Source: Chloranthus sessilifolius
Lineage: Eukaryota; Streptophyta; Magnoliopsida; Chloranthales; Chloranthaceae
NCBI GenBank assembly: GCA_021018995.1
Contig: CM037587.1
Span: forward strand, 71,133,604 to 71,197,603
Reading direction: 5' to 3'
Length of the DNA stretch: 64,000 nt
Shown here piece after piece: positions 22,301 to 32,728 of this stretch; position 1 is the first letter of the stretch; each line of letters starts with the position of its first letter. The position numbers and the translations under genes were made by a program. The notes beneath the pieces are model-generated. The model worked only from the letters and a program-made list of their open reading frames with translations. It had not been told where the DNA came from and ran no database searches.

Positions 22301-23831
22301 TCCTTTGTTTCCTCAGTATCCTCGTCAGTAATGAACAGAATATCCTCATCGGGGAATTCAGTCCTTAGAGGCTCATAGTCCGGCAGAGGGTTCTCAGCAA
22401 GATGATCAGCGAGTGCCTGCCCCTTAATCGACTTCTGGGTGACATAGGTAATGTCAAATTCGAATAGGAGTAGTTGCCATTGTGCAGTTCGACTAGTGAG
22501 AGCAGGTTTCTCGAATAGGTACTTTAACGGATCCATCCGTGCTAGAAGTAGGACGGCTTGGGATAACAGGTAGTGTCGAAGTCTTTGAGTATCCCAAACG
22601 AGTGTCATGCATGCTTTTTCCAGATGAGAGTAGCGCGTCTCATAGTCAGTGAACTTCTTGCTTAGGTAATAGATGGCCTGCTCTCTTCTTCCTATCTCAT
22701 CATGCTGTCCTAACAGACAGCCCATGGAAAACTCTATCGTGGACAGGTACATTATCAGGGGTCTATCAAGTACAGGTGGTACCAATACCGGAGGATTTAG
22801 GAGGTAACCTTTAATCTTATTAAATGCAGCTTGGCAGTCATCATTCCACTCAACTGGTGAGTCCTTTCTCAATAGCTTGAAGATTGGTGCACATATCGGA
22901 GTTAACTGTGCAATGAACCGACTGATGTACTGGATTCTGCCTAAGAAGCCACTGACTTCCTTCTCTGTAGATGGTGATGGAATTTTCGTGATGGCCTTGA
23001 TCTTGGTCGGATCGACCTCAATCCCTCTCCTACTGACAATAAAGCACAATAGTTTTTTGGACATAGCACCGAATGCGCACTTCTGGGGATTCAATCGTAA
23101 CTTGTACTTTCTCAACCTTTCGAACAACTTCTAAAGGTTTACCAGGTGGTCACTTTGCTCTAGTGATTTAGCTATCATGTCGTCTACATACACTTCAATC
23201 TCTCTGTGCATCATGTCATGAAATAGTGCAGCTATAGCTCTCTGGTACGTTGCACCGGCATTCTTCAGCCCAAATGGCATGACTCGATAGCAAAAGGTTC
23301 CCCAGGGGGTAATGAACGCTGTCTTCTCGCGATCAACCTCTGCCATTTTAATCTAATTGTAACCCGAGAACCCGTCCATAAATGATAGCATTCCGTGCTT
23401 AGCAGTGTTATCGACCAAGATATCGATGTGGGGTAATGAAAAGTCATCCTTAGGGCTCGCCTTGTTGAGGTTTCGGAAATCAATGCACATTCGAACCTTT
23501 CCATCCTTCTTCGGTACGGGGACGATAAGGCCAGCCACTGGGGGTACTTGGATACCATGAGGAAACCCGAATCATACTCCTTAATGACCTCATCCTTCAC
23601 CTTCAACATCCACTTTGGTCGGAGACGTCTCAGCTTCTGTTTAACCGGCTTGCAATCAGGGTAGAGTGGCAACTCATGCTCAACCAGATCGGTATCCAAA
23701 CCAGACATGTCTTCATACGACCATGCGAAGACGTCTTGGTATGACCGAAGGAAGTCTATCATACCTTTCCTCTCCGCAGGGGACAGCGATGTTCTGATTT
23801 TGGTGATTCTAGGAGCCTCTCTGGTGCCCAA
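22301..23831 (-). pseudogene. Giant element: reverse transcriptase and RNase H
   Basis: The RT palm and fingers lie at about 23131-23600, with VPKKDGKVRMCIDFRNLNKA, MPFGLKNAGATYQRA and the active-site motif VYVDDMIAKS. Thumb and connection are at about 22800-23127. The retroviral-type RNase H is at about 22378-22780 (AIYYLSKKFTDYETRYSHLE, then LLFEFDITYV). It is broken by a few changes. This polymerase copies element RNA into DNA in cytoplasmic particles. Confidence 0.92.
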
Positions 23832-24254
23832 ATTAATATCCTCCGTCTCTTCGACGATCGGGGTAGGGCCATGCTCAAAATTGGCAAATTGTTTGAGGAG
23901 CTCATTGGGGAGCTCATCGATTTGACCTTCCTATCTAGACTCGCGACTCCTACCTCTTCTTGTATTTCTACAGGAAAGGGGTCGGCTTCACGTGGGACGG
24001 GTATCACGACATCAATTTTGATTTTATTAGGAATTTTAAAGGACAATATTTTTTGAATTGGTATTTTTTCTATTTTTATGGCTTTTTGCATTTTTTTGGA
24101 GGGCAGCCCCTGGCGAGGTGGATCTCTATATATACAAGGCAGAGTGGTCCAGAGGCTAACCTCACTTTTTACAGGTTGTTTTTTTTTGGAGAGTCGGTGC
24201 CATTTTCACGGTATTTGGCGGCTCCCAGGAGTTGGGGCAAAGATGCCCAGTTAC
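23832..24254 (-). other. Giant element: protease-RT junction, AT-rich
   Basis: No conserved domain is visible. The middle (about 24000-24190) is T/A-rich and unlike the flanking coding parts. Ogre elements are known to carry a spliced intron between protease and RT, and the position and composition fit that; this is inference only. Confidence 0.5.
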
Positions 24255-24788
24255 TTACCTGTGACGCTTGGCCTTTACCCTTTCTGTTGGAACGGCATCA
24301 GTAGGCTCTTGCAGTTCCTCCCTCAACATATTTACAGAGGGATCCTCTGGGACCCTGTCCTCCATGGTTAGGATGGGCCCAGAGTGGCTGGTGCTGGAGT
24401 GATGGGTGGACCGGGGGACTTCTTCCTCAAATAAGGAAAGGGTGGCTAAGTCCATCTCAAAGTCTGGGGGAATGATGTAGGGATTGGTGGGGTGGATTGG
24501 AGTAGGCTTATGTGGGGTTATCCTCCTCTCCCCATTCAGATCAATTTTTGCTACCCCGGCACTCACAAAGGTTTCACGGATGTGGGGTCGGGCGGGAGGC
24601 TCTTCTTCCAGGTTGATTCCCCTGGCCCTGGCGACTGTTGCGGCCCTTATCTTCTCTTTGGCCTCTCTGACTTCTTCATCGGGCCTATAGCCTAGGCCAA
24701 ATTTGGTTTGCCGCCCCTTGGCCCTGACGGGGTCTCTTCTTCCTTGAATCGGTGCGGGCCCAACCCCTTTCCTTTCTGGTGGCCCCAT
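24255..24788 (-). pseudogene. Giant element: protease-RT linker with G-patch-like start
   Basis: The minus strand continues from the protease with a glycine- and arginine-rich start, then KFGLGYRPDEEVREAKEKI and a charged linker. Tat-type elements often carry this KGLG/GLGY-type patch after the protease. It may bind nucleic acid; function is unproven. Confidence 0.6.
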
Positions 24789-25594
24789 TTGTGGAGCATG
24801 AACATAGCTGCATCCATTCCTCCCCCAATTTTGTCAGGAGGTTTTTCAGTTAGCCCGAGTGTAACGGCCGAGAAGTCATACTCGAATCGGTGGAGATAGG
24901 CATCATCTGTTGTGTGCGGTATGTTTAGCACTTTTGGATTTTCAATGTGTAGAGCACTCTGCTCCCTGTCTTCTCTGCTCTCACCTAAAATGGTGATGAT
25001 CTGTCCCTCTGAAATAAATCGGAGCTTTTGGTGAAGAGTCGATGGTATTGCTCCGAGCTTATGTATCCATGGCTGGCCCAACAGTAGATTGAACGTAGAC
25101 TTAATGTCCATCACCTGAAAGGGGGTGGTGAAGGTTTTTGGCCCGAGGAACAAGTCGAGGCCTACTTCTCCTATGATTTCTCTTTTGGTGTTGTCGAATC
25201 CCCTGGCGCTTGATATGGATGGTCGGAAGGTGTCGGGGTTCGCACCAATTTTGATTGCCGTCCTTAGAGGGCATGCGTTCAGTGCCGACCCGTTGTCTAT
25301 TAAGACCAACGGCACCACCAGGTTTCCTACTTCCACTTTTATATTCAGGGGTTTAGAGTGGTCATTCCCCTCGATCTGTAGGTCCGCATCCGTGAAAGAG
25401 ATGGCATTTGGGGCCAACACTTGCCCTATTATTTCTCCTACTTCATCTGGAGTTACGTGTGTGGAGACGTGTGCGTCCTTGAGTGCTCCCATTAAGGCTT
25501 GGAAGTGGAGCGGGGACGTGATTAACAAATCCCACATAGTAATATGCGCGGATGTTCTCTTGAGCTGTGTCTCCAATATGTGTTCTCTGGCCAT
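24692..25594 (-). pseudogene. Giant element: retropepsin-type protease
   Basis: The minus-strand frame contains an aspartic protease core with VPLVLIDNGSALNACPL (active-site D-x-GS form), then FLGPKTFTTPFQVMDIKSTF and LLGQPWIHKLGAIPSTLHQK, the typical LGRPWIH-type flap of Tat proteases. Its end carries KWGHQKGKGLGPH, a G-patch-like stretch overlapping the linker. It would cut Gag-Pol during particle maturation. Confidence 0.9.
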
Positions 25595-25803
25595 TTTTTC
25601 AAAGGGATTTCCTGCGGCCTATTCTTTATTCTTCTCTTCTCCTCTGATGGCCCCTGATGCCTTCGACTGTGCAGAAATCTGGCCTGACCGGTAACAAATT
25701 CAACAACCTCCTCCTGGTTGCAACCAACATTCATGTCCGTCTGTTCATAGCTTAAAGGCACCTGATGCGGGTCATAGGTAGGTTTCGGGATGAGGAAAGG
25801 AGT
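25595..25803 (-). other. Giant element: protease N-terminal linker
   Basis: Short minus-strand coding remnant between the proline-rich region and protease. No domain is recognised. Confidence 0.5.
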
Positions 25804-26547
25804 TTATCGTAATTCTGGGGAGGATGGGGTTGGACACACCAGTTTCTCGGGTCCAACCAGATTGACTCCGGTAGGGGGTAGAATGGTAGTGGCGGGGATT
25901 GGCGAGGTTGGATTTGTGGGTGCGGAGGGGGCTTGTACGGGTATTACCTGGGCTTGGTAAGACCAGTGGTGATTGGGAGCGGGTGATAAGGGGATTGGGT
26001 GAGGGGTTGCTTGCTTGGGTGGCGGTGGAGTTGGATTGGGACCAAAATAATAAAGGGATGGCGGGAGTGTGACTGGGATGGAGGGATGAGGAGACGGCTG
26101 AGGTGCGGGTGGAGCGGGGTGATAGGGATATGAAGGGTTTGTATAGGGGGTGGCATGGCGGGGTGATGATGGGTTTGTGGATGAAATGGGGTAGATTGGG
26201 GATGATGGAGTTGTGCATGGAGTGGGGTGAATTGGGGATGGTGGAGTAGTGTATTGGGTGGAGATATTTGGGGGTGTGTATGGGGTAGGATAATATGGGG
26301 ATGGCGGAGTTATGTATGGTATGGGGTGATTCGGGTATGACGGGGAGGTGTATGGGGTAAATTGGGCGTGGGGTGGATATGTGTATGATTGCGGCGGGGC
26401 TATGCCCGTTTGGATTTGATAGGTGGGAGCAGGAGTAGAAATATATTGCCCTAAGTCTAAGGGCTCCTCTTGGTATGCCGGCATGGGGAAATAATCAGCC
26501 AAATACAATGGCTCGATAACCCCAATGAATGGTCCTCCTTCATTCAT
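25804..26547 (-). pseudogene. Giant element: Pro/Tyr/Thr-rich region between Gag and protease
   Basis: About 248 residues on the minus strand, dominated by P, Y, T and S in words such as YTPPNIS, TPPSPIHPTP and PYTNPSYPYHP. It is a fast-evolving disordered linker encoded by degenerate 20-40-bp repeats (GGGGATGGYGGAGT-like words on the plus strand). It carries no catalytic motif. Confidence 0.75.
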
Positions 26548-27691
26548 CCTGGGGAGTGAAAACTCCTCCTGATTACTGATATAATCTGAGGGGTCAAACT
26601 CTTCTTCCTCCTCCTCTATCCAATGGATGTTAGGCCTGGGGCCTCCTGGGTGTGGTGGCAGAGGAGCTTGATGGATGTTCTGGTTCTGCCCTTGAGAAAG
26701 CGGCGGGAGAATAATTTTTCCTGCCTCTATTAAATCTTGGATCGCGTGCTTCAGGGGGAAGCATCGGTACGTAGGGCGACCCGGTCCCTGGTGGAAATTG
26801 CAATGTAGATTTGGGTCATAGTTTCTTGGGATGGGATGGGGTGGTGGGCGAGGCTAGAGCAGATTGACCAGCCCTTTCTGTAGCAATACTGGCAGTATGA
26901 CACTTAAAGATTGCCCCAATGGCGTGAACACTCGTTCAAATCATGCTTTCATCTGCTCCTGGGTAAACGGGGCTCTTGGTCCGTTGTTTGGCCTTGGTGC
27001 TTGCTCGAAATAGCCTGGGGGTGGTTGTGTGACTGAGTACATGTCGGTGGCATTGGTATTGGCCTGGGGGTAAACAATGTTCTGTACCTCTGTCCCTGGT
27101 CTTCTTTCAATTCTTGGTTCGACAGCTTTTCGAACCCCGGTGGCCCCGCTGGCCACGTTTCTCCCTAGCCTGCCTTCTCTAATGGCATCTTCGCAACGGT
27201 TGGCATTTCTGACCAAATCAGCAAAACTAGACTGCTGCTGATATACTAAAAAATCTGCGATGACCGGGAGGGCTCCCTTGGTTATCAATTCAATCTGTTC
27301 ATCATCGGGAATCCGGTGAGTTACCTCAGCGGCCAATGCCCCCCACCTTCCCAAGTAAGCACTGAAAGCTTCATCATGTCTTTGCTTTAAACGGGCCAAA
27401 TCTGACTTCCAAGGATGTGAACCATCTTAGTGTCGGGCACGTTAGACTCTTTTGGAACACTTTGATGAGGAGTCGTTCATCTCCGCCGTACTGGCACATG
27501 TCCTCGCAGTAAGATTTTAAGTGGCCAATGGGGTTGCCAGTGCCATTATACTTATCGAATGATGGCATCTTGAATTTTTGTGGTAGGGGGACATCAGAGA
27601 ACAGACATAAGTCTAAAAAGTCTGTTGAATGCAGTTCTACTCCTCCCATCTTCATCAGCTGCTTCTGTATTTTGTCTATTTGTTCTTTCAA
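26548..27691 (-). pseudogene. Giant element: Gag core
   Basis: The minus-strand capsid-like region runs from about 27691 (KFKMPSFDKYNGTGNPIGHL, CEDMCQYGGDERLLIKVF) through RHDEAFSAYLGRWGALAAEV and SFADLVRNANRCEDAIREG. The C-terminal Tat Gag signature FHQGPGRPTYRCFPLKHAIQ lies near 26760-26815. These elements lack a classical CCHC knuckle; this C..H..C..LK motif takes its place. An acidic EEEEEEF patch follows. It is broken by a few changes. Confidence 0.88.
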
Positions 27692-29352
27692 CTGTTCTGG
27701 TTCTTTTGAGGCTGTAGCGAGGACTGCTTCCCCCTGATTTTGTTTGACCCTAGGTGTGATGATGGTGGGCCCGAGAGGGTTGAAGCTGGCAACTCCTCCA
27801 CTGTTGCGGATCTCATCCTCCTAGTACTGTTGGTCATGGTATATGTGAGGGGCGAGGTCTGCTATTTGGACTTGGGTGGTGAGGGGTTGGATGACCTGGT
27901 GGGGCCATAAGGTTTGTAGGGGATGGGAAGAGATGAATGGATGGGTGGTTGGTGGATGAATGATGTGCTGAGCCGGGTGCATATTCTGGGGGTGATGGGG
28001 ATGTGGTTGATGTGGCGGGATGTTGTGGGTTTGAGGAATGGGATGGATTGGATTTTCTGTTGGAGGCGGGATGGGGGCATAAGGGGTATAGGTGAATGAA
28101 GGGTATCGGTGGGGGGGTACGGGGTTTGTGAACGGGCCTTGATGAGCGTGGGTGGATGGGCCTTGGATTTGATGGGCTTGGGCTTGATGATGTTGGAAGG
28201 CTTGGGTTGATGGGCCTTGGGCCTGGGTGTGGGGGTTAGTATGACTTTGGGCCAATGGGCCTTGTTGGGTTTGGGCTAATGAGCCATGAGGGAGTTGGGT
28301 TTAGGTCCATGGGCCTTGGGCTTGGGCTTGGGCTGGATAGGTTTGGGTCCAAGGGCCCTAGGGGGCTTGGGCCTGGGTCTGATGGGTTTGGGTTTGGGCC
28401 CATGGGCTTTGATGGTTTTGGGCCTGGACCTGGGCTTGATGGGCTTGGGTCCATGGGCCTTGAGGATTTTGAGCCTGGGTCTGATGGGCTTGGGCCTATG
28501 GGTTTTGAGGGTCTTGGGCTTGGGCCTAGGTCTGATGGGCTTGGGCCCATGGGTTTTGAGGGTTTTGGGCTTGGGTCTGGGCTTGGGTCCATGGGCTTTG
28601 AGGATTTTGGGCCTGGGTCTGATGGGCTTTGGCCCATGGGCTTTGAGGGTTTTAGGCCTGGGTATGGGTCCATGGGCTTTGAGGATTTCGAGCCTGGGCC
28701 TAGGTCTGATGGGCTTGGGCCCATGGCTCTAGAGGTGTTTGGGCTTAGGCCCATGGATTTGTGTGGATTTGGGCCTGGAATTGAGGTGGGGGATTTTGGG
28801 AGGTATGGGCGATGGGTGGTTCGGCATGGTTAGGAGGGAATGGGGTATGGAGGTTTTGGAGATTTGGATGCAGGGTTTGAGATGTAGGGTTAGAAGGCTG
28901 TATGCACATCATTCTCATGTCCTCCATTGAGGGCATGGATTCAGGTGTGAGAGTGGAGGGTGATGGCTCACTTAAGGATGGAGGGGGTTGGGAGAAATTG
29001 GGCATGACCCGAGTATGGGGGGTATGGGTGATTGTGCTTGGGGGGTATGGATGTATGGCTATGGAAGATGGTGGGTTATTGGTCATATCCTGGGAAAAGT
29101 TGGCCATGACCTGGGTTAATGGGGAGGTATGTTGGGATGTGGATGGGCCATGTGGTGGGAATGGTATGTGAGATGAGGTGGATGGGATGTGGGATGTAGG
29201 GGGCATGGATGATGAGATGGATGGAACGTGGGAAGTAAGCGGGGGATGGGGCTTCCTATGGGAATGGGAATGGGTCTTCTCCTACATGGGAATGGGAATG
29301 GGATGGGGATGACGGTGGGGATGTATCGGCTCTTGACATGATCCACTGACAA
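27692..29352 (-). pseudogene. Giant element: proline-rich region upstream of Gag
   Basis: A run of minus-strand open segments rich in P, S, H and T. The centre (28236-28754) is built from tandem units of SKPMGPSPSDPGPK type. On the plus strand the same units are GGGCTTGGGTCCATGGGC-like, strongly G-rich. Ogre elements carry an extra ORF ahead of gag, and this region holds that position, but no conserved domain is visible. It is probably a disordered N-terminal extension or the decayed ORF1. Confidence 0.6.
28245..28760 (-). repeat. G-rich minisatellite encoding Pro-Ser-Lys repeats
   Basis: Degenerate units of about 27-57 bp built on GGGCTTGGGCC / ATGGGCTTTGAGG / TTTTGGGCCTGGGTCTGATG (plus strand). 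Strand asymmetry is extreme, and the plus strand is dense in GGG runs. Open frames exist on both strands because the unit lacks stops; only the minus reading fits the element. Confidence 0.88.
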
Positions 29353-29980
29353 GTGTTGTATCGATGTCTCGGATAAGGGCCGTATACCTTACTGGTTCTC
29401 CTCCTACGGGCCGAGTTTGAGGTTGTCGTAGTGACGGTTACACTAAAATATATTTTTTAATTGTTTTTTTGGTTTTTGGAAAATGATTTTTTTTGGTTTT
29501 TGAAGATGATTTTTTTTGTTGTGTTTTTTGTTGTTTTTTTTTTTAAGGTGGATTTTTTTGAAGATGAGGATTTTTTTTCTTTCTTTTTTTTTTCAAATGG
29601 AAATTAACTCCCCTCTACCTAGGTGAATGATGACCTGGTGCCTAGGGTCAACTCCCGTTTCGGGTGATATATGCACCTTTAGTAGGTCCCACGACGGGAT
29701 CCGACACCCTTCGGAAGAAGCGAAAGGGAACCCTTTCATTCTATTGAAGGCGAGGGAATCCATGCAAACGACCCGATCCCTCAGAGCAGATCAATGAGAA
29801 GTCGCCTTCTCTTGATCTGGCGGGGGCATGTTGGGTGTTATAAAATGTGGGAGGCTACTGCAGGCACTAATACCGCTAATCGGGGACTTGGGGTGGTGGA
29901 TTGGGCCTCAGATCGGGTTCTTTGTGACCCAAGATAGATCGGGCGATATGTTTATATGACAAAAAAGGGTAGATTTGGCC
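29353..29980 (-). other. Giant element: proximal leader, non-coding
   Basis: Leader sequence between gag and the palindrome array. T/G-rich low-complexity sequence lies at about 29445-29600. No gene is supported. Confidence 0.6.
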
Positions 29981-30098
29981 AGGCGTATATATTATATACG
30001 CCTGGCTTAAATCTGGGGGTTTTGGCCGGGCGTATATATTATATACGCCTGAGTAAATATGGAGATTTTTTGCTGGGCATATATATTATATACGCCTA
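29981..30098. repeat. Palindrome array 4, in the leader
   Basis: Three units at 29981-30002, 30028-30050 and 30075-30098, spaced 47 bp, each with GGCGTATATA-type arms (the third has one arm altered). Linkers are TGGCTTAAATCTGGGG- and TGAGTAAATATGGAG-like, matching the other arrays. Confidence 0.92.
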
Positions 30099-30926
30099 GA
30101 AAAATAGTTCTGTCGATGAAGTTTTGACAGTAAACAGCAAGCCCGAATGTGGGTCTTTGAACTGGTTTCCTGGGAGGGATGCTCCTGGGGACTACTGTGT
30201 ATGTTATCGGGTCCCTCCTTTCCGTTTCCTAGGGATACACGGCTGAATTTTAGGTTGTCTACGCTCTCACCAATGTGGGTTTTACGACTTTATCGGAATT
30301 GGCAACCCAACCGATATACCTCTGGCACAAGCACCTTCTCAGGTACTAGAAGGGGTGGTTCTTTTCAGGATCATCACCACTAGGGCTGCCGCCTTACTGG
30401 GAATAGGGTGAAATATATCTATGCCTAAACCCCCCGAAAACTACCCAAAAACGCAAAAATAAATTCAATAATGTCCCCACACTGTTGGTTCACTTTTAAT
30501 TACAAATTTTTATAGGGGAGTGAAATTAAGTCCAAAATCAGGTCGGGGATGACAAGTCTCGTGCCGCCTCAACGGGCCGGCGTTCAATGGTGAGATATGA
30601 TGACTGAAATGAAAAGTGCACGTAGGCCTGCCAAACGGCTAAGGCTCATAAATGACTGAAATTTAAATGATGTAAAAGTAAATGCGAGTGGGCCAGCCAA
30701 ACAGCTAAGGTGGCTTAAATGACAAGAATCGGAAAAATAGGAATTTAAAGGCGCACGTAGGCCCGCCAATTGGCTAAGGCACTTAAAGGACTGAATCGTA
30801 GGAGTGAGTACGTTAGTAAAAACAACAAAAATATAGAAAAAATAGCAAAAAAAAAAAAAAAAAAAAACAGCAATGGTTAGTAACAAAAAAAGAAAGGCCA
30901 ACAAGAGGAAAAGCGCTACGGTGATA
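30099..30926 (-). other. Giant element: distal leader with degenerate tandem repeats
   Basis: Between 30600 and 30800 three units of about 65-80 bp share CGCACGTAGGCCYGCCAA, YGGCTAAGG and AAATGACTGAA. A 29-base A run is at about 30838-30866. No gene is supported on either strand. Confidence 0.7.
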
Positions 30927-30944
30927 TCCCCAGCGGAGTCGCCA
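30927..30944 (-). promoter_or_regulatory. Giant element: primer binding site
   Basis: The minus strand reads TGGCGACTCCGCTGGGGA two bases from the 5' LTR edge. This is the Arg-tRNA-type primer site reported for Ogre-like elements and supports the assignment independently of the coding domains. Confidence 0.88.
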
Positions 30945-31645
30945 TCTGTGCGACCATGGATCCTCTCAAACCCGTCGAGATGGTGCACTCACTACGAATG
31001 AAAATGTAGAGTCGCCACCCGGAGCTTTTGGTGACCCGGGAAGCCTTTAAATCAATATTTTGAGCATCGAAGTGCTAAATATGACTCTGATTTACCGGTC
31101 TTTGCCAAAGGATCTAGGATAGGGGCTTCGGTTATCGATCGGGAAGGGTTTAGGCACCCGATCAACCCGCATATAGCGGTCTCTATCTATGGCCAAAAAT
31201 AAAAATAAATGGGCGGAGCTTCCCCTTGCCCGAAGGCAATACGGTCCTATCAAGCTTTGAGCCAAACCGAAATTTCGGCGGCGTAACGGCTTGAATCCTT
31301 GGACGGAGGAATCATCAAGAAGGTAGAGGAAGAGAGGGGTGAGCCAGAGCTCACGGGCCCTTGTTGCGCCGTGGAAGTCCTTCGCTTTGGCGTGCTTCCG
31401 ATGGCTTAAACGGTATGGAAATGGGTTCTAATGCTAGGATTCAATAAAATAGGAGGTGTAGGGTGAGGCCAAAGGCTAGACTTTAGCTAAAGGGAGTGAT
31501 CTAATGGTGGAAATGGATTGAAAAAGATGAACTAAGCTTGCTGGAATTCTGGAAAATAAATGGCATTTTCTCTCACTAGGGTTCTCTCTTAAGAGCTCTC
31601 TAATCTTTCACCAAAAAATCCAACCCTTTGGGAAGAGGGGGGCCT

Positions 31646-31659
31646 CTCTATTTATAGAG
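31646..31659 (-). promoter_or_regulatory. TATA box of the giant's 5' LTR
   Basis: CTCTATAAATAGAG on the minus strand, identical to 2331-2344 in the partner LTR. This is the likely core promoter for the genomic RNA. Confidence 0.72.
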
Positions 31660-31934
31660 AAGAGATGGGTTAGGGGCTTACTTAAGAGCTAATTGGTTTA
31701 GCAATTAGGTAATCCCCTATCTAAGGTTTTCTAGGTTTTCAAGGTCCTAGGGTTTTGGGAAACTGATTTTAATGGCGGATGATGGGGTGAGACCATGGGT
31801 GACTTAAGGGTTGCCAATAAGCTCAAAGGGGGTGCAACCAACCTCAAGACACCTACCCTAAAAAAAGGGGAGGGTCAAAGGGTCAAACCAGATGAAGAAA
31901 TTTCGAGCAACTGATGACAGTTACTATAGCTAAG

Positions 31935-32152
31935 CTGGGCGTATAGATTATATACGCCCAGTTTATGCACAGTGATCTCTACAAAAATTAAGGGAGTTTT
32001 GAGAAGATGAAGCCCATGGTGGGTCCCACCTATACTGGGCGTATATATTATATACACCCGGCCAAATTTTGGCCAAAAATGCCAGGCGTATATAATATAT
32101 ACGCCTGACCAAAATTGGGCCAGATTTGCCGGGCGTATGTAACACATACGCC
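31935..32152. repeat. Palindrome array 5, in the 5' LTR
   Basis: Sites at 31935-31961 (27-bp near-perfect palindrome with CTGGGCGTATA arms), about 32036-32060, 32084-32106 and 32131-32152. The last three are spaced 47-48 bp with CCAAATTTTGGCC / CCAAAATTGGGCC linkers that are themselves short palindromes. Confidence 0.92.
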
Positions 32153-32539
32153 TGAGTAAAATGGTTGTCATTTTATGTGGGACTTCAATCGGTCATAACT
32201 TTTGAACCGTAGCTCCAAATCGGGAGATTTTTGGCTTGTTGGAAAGCTAGAGAAGTTCTCTTTCCAAAGGTATATGGATCATCCATGGTGGTGGTTTGTA
32301 TAAAGTTTTGTAGCTCCTCTCCCATCAACTGCTCAGAAGGGTTTAAGTTAGGTCTGGGAAGGGAATCTAGGGTTTAGGGGTGATCTCTAAGGGTTAGGGG
32401 ATGGTTCTAAAGGGTTCAGGATAATTCCTAAAGGTCTGGGTAGGTTCCTAAGGGTTCAGGGGCGCCATCGAAAGCACCGGAGTACATCTCTCCTGAAGTA
32501 TAGATTGATCGGGCCTTGGGCCAAATTTGGGTGTCTGTA

Positions 32540-32544
32540 ACAAC
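32540..32544. repeat. Target site duplication ACAAC, right copy
   Basis: Matches 1719-1723 and marks where element C resumes. Confidence 0.92.
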
Positions 32545-32549
32545 GATCG

Positions 32550-32728
32550 CTGTCATTTTCTCAATAGAGTTGTAGTGTACCTATATGATTTAATACATAC
32601 ACTAACATTTAGACATGCATGTCATTTCTACACAATTATCTAGATGCACCTAAATCTTTTCCTATCAATGCACTTTCTTCATCTAGAAAAATAAGTAATT
32701 GAATTTAAGCATAAAAACAACATTATAC
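32550..32728 (-). other. Element C: AT-rich intron-like segment between gag and protease
   Basis: On the minus strand this 179-bp AT-rich block begins CAAG|GTATAATG and ends TGACAG. A similarly placed AT-rich GT...AG block occurs in the tandem-array family at 49039-49161 and 60821-60943, with the same CAAG|GTAT start. It is an intron candidate; no RNA evidence is available here. Confidence 0.5.

Larger units (their letters stand above)
1724..32539 (-). mobile_element. Giant Tat/Ogre-like Ty3/gypsy retrotransposon
   Basis: A 30816-bp minus-strand element, about 22.7 kb without its own nested insertion. In element order it holds: 5' LTR (30947-32539), an Arg-tRNA-type primer site, a long leader, a proline-rich region, Gag, a second proline-rich region, protease, RT, RNase H, a second archaeal-type RNase H, integrase, a very long 3' spacer with antisense cargo genes, a purine tract and the 3' LTR (1724-3198). 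The double RNase H, primer site, size and antisense ORFs place it in the Tat group, nearest Ogre. It lies inside the protease of element C with ACAAC duplications. The coding parts carry roughly ten breaks; gross structure is complete. Relative age is younger than C and older than the element at 7718-15821. Confidence 0.88.
30947..32539 (-). repeat. Giant element: 5' LTR
   Basis: 1593 bp, partner of 1724-3198. TATA box at 31646-31659. Palindrome array at 31935-32152, upstream of the TATA box in element orientation. It includes a GAGTCGCCACCCGG stretch near 31010, a word also common beside Ogre LTR ends. Confidence 0.92.

Noticed and set aside
25125-25694. A 189-aa plus-strand open frame
   Set aside because: It is the antisense shadow of the giant's protease, which has clear active-site and flap motifs on the minus strand.
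28255-28833. A 192-aa plus-strand open frame rich in GLG/GFG words
   Set aside because: It is the complement of the G-rich minisatellite that encodes the proline repeats of the giant's minus-strand coding region; the repeat unit simply lacks stops on both strands.
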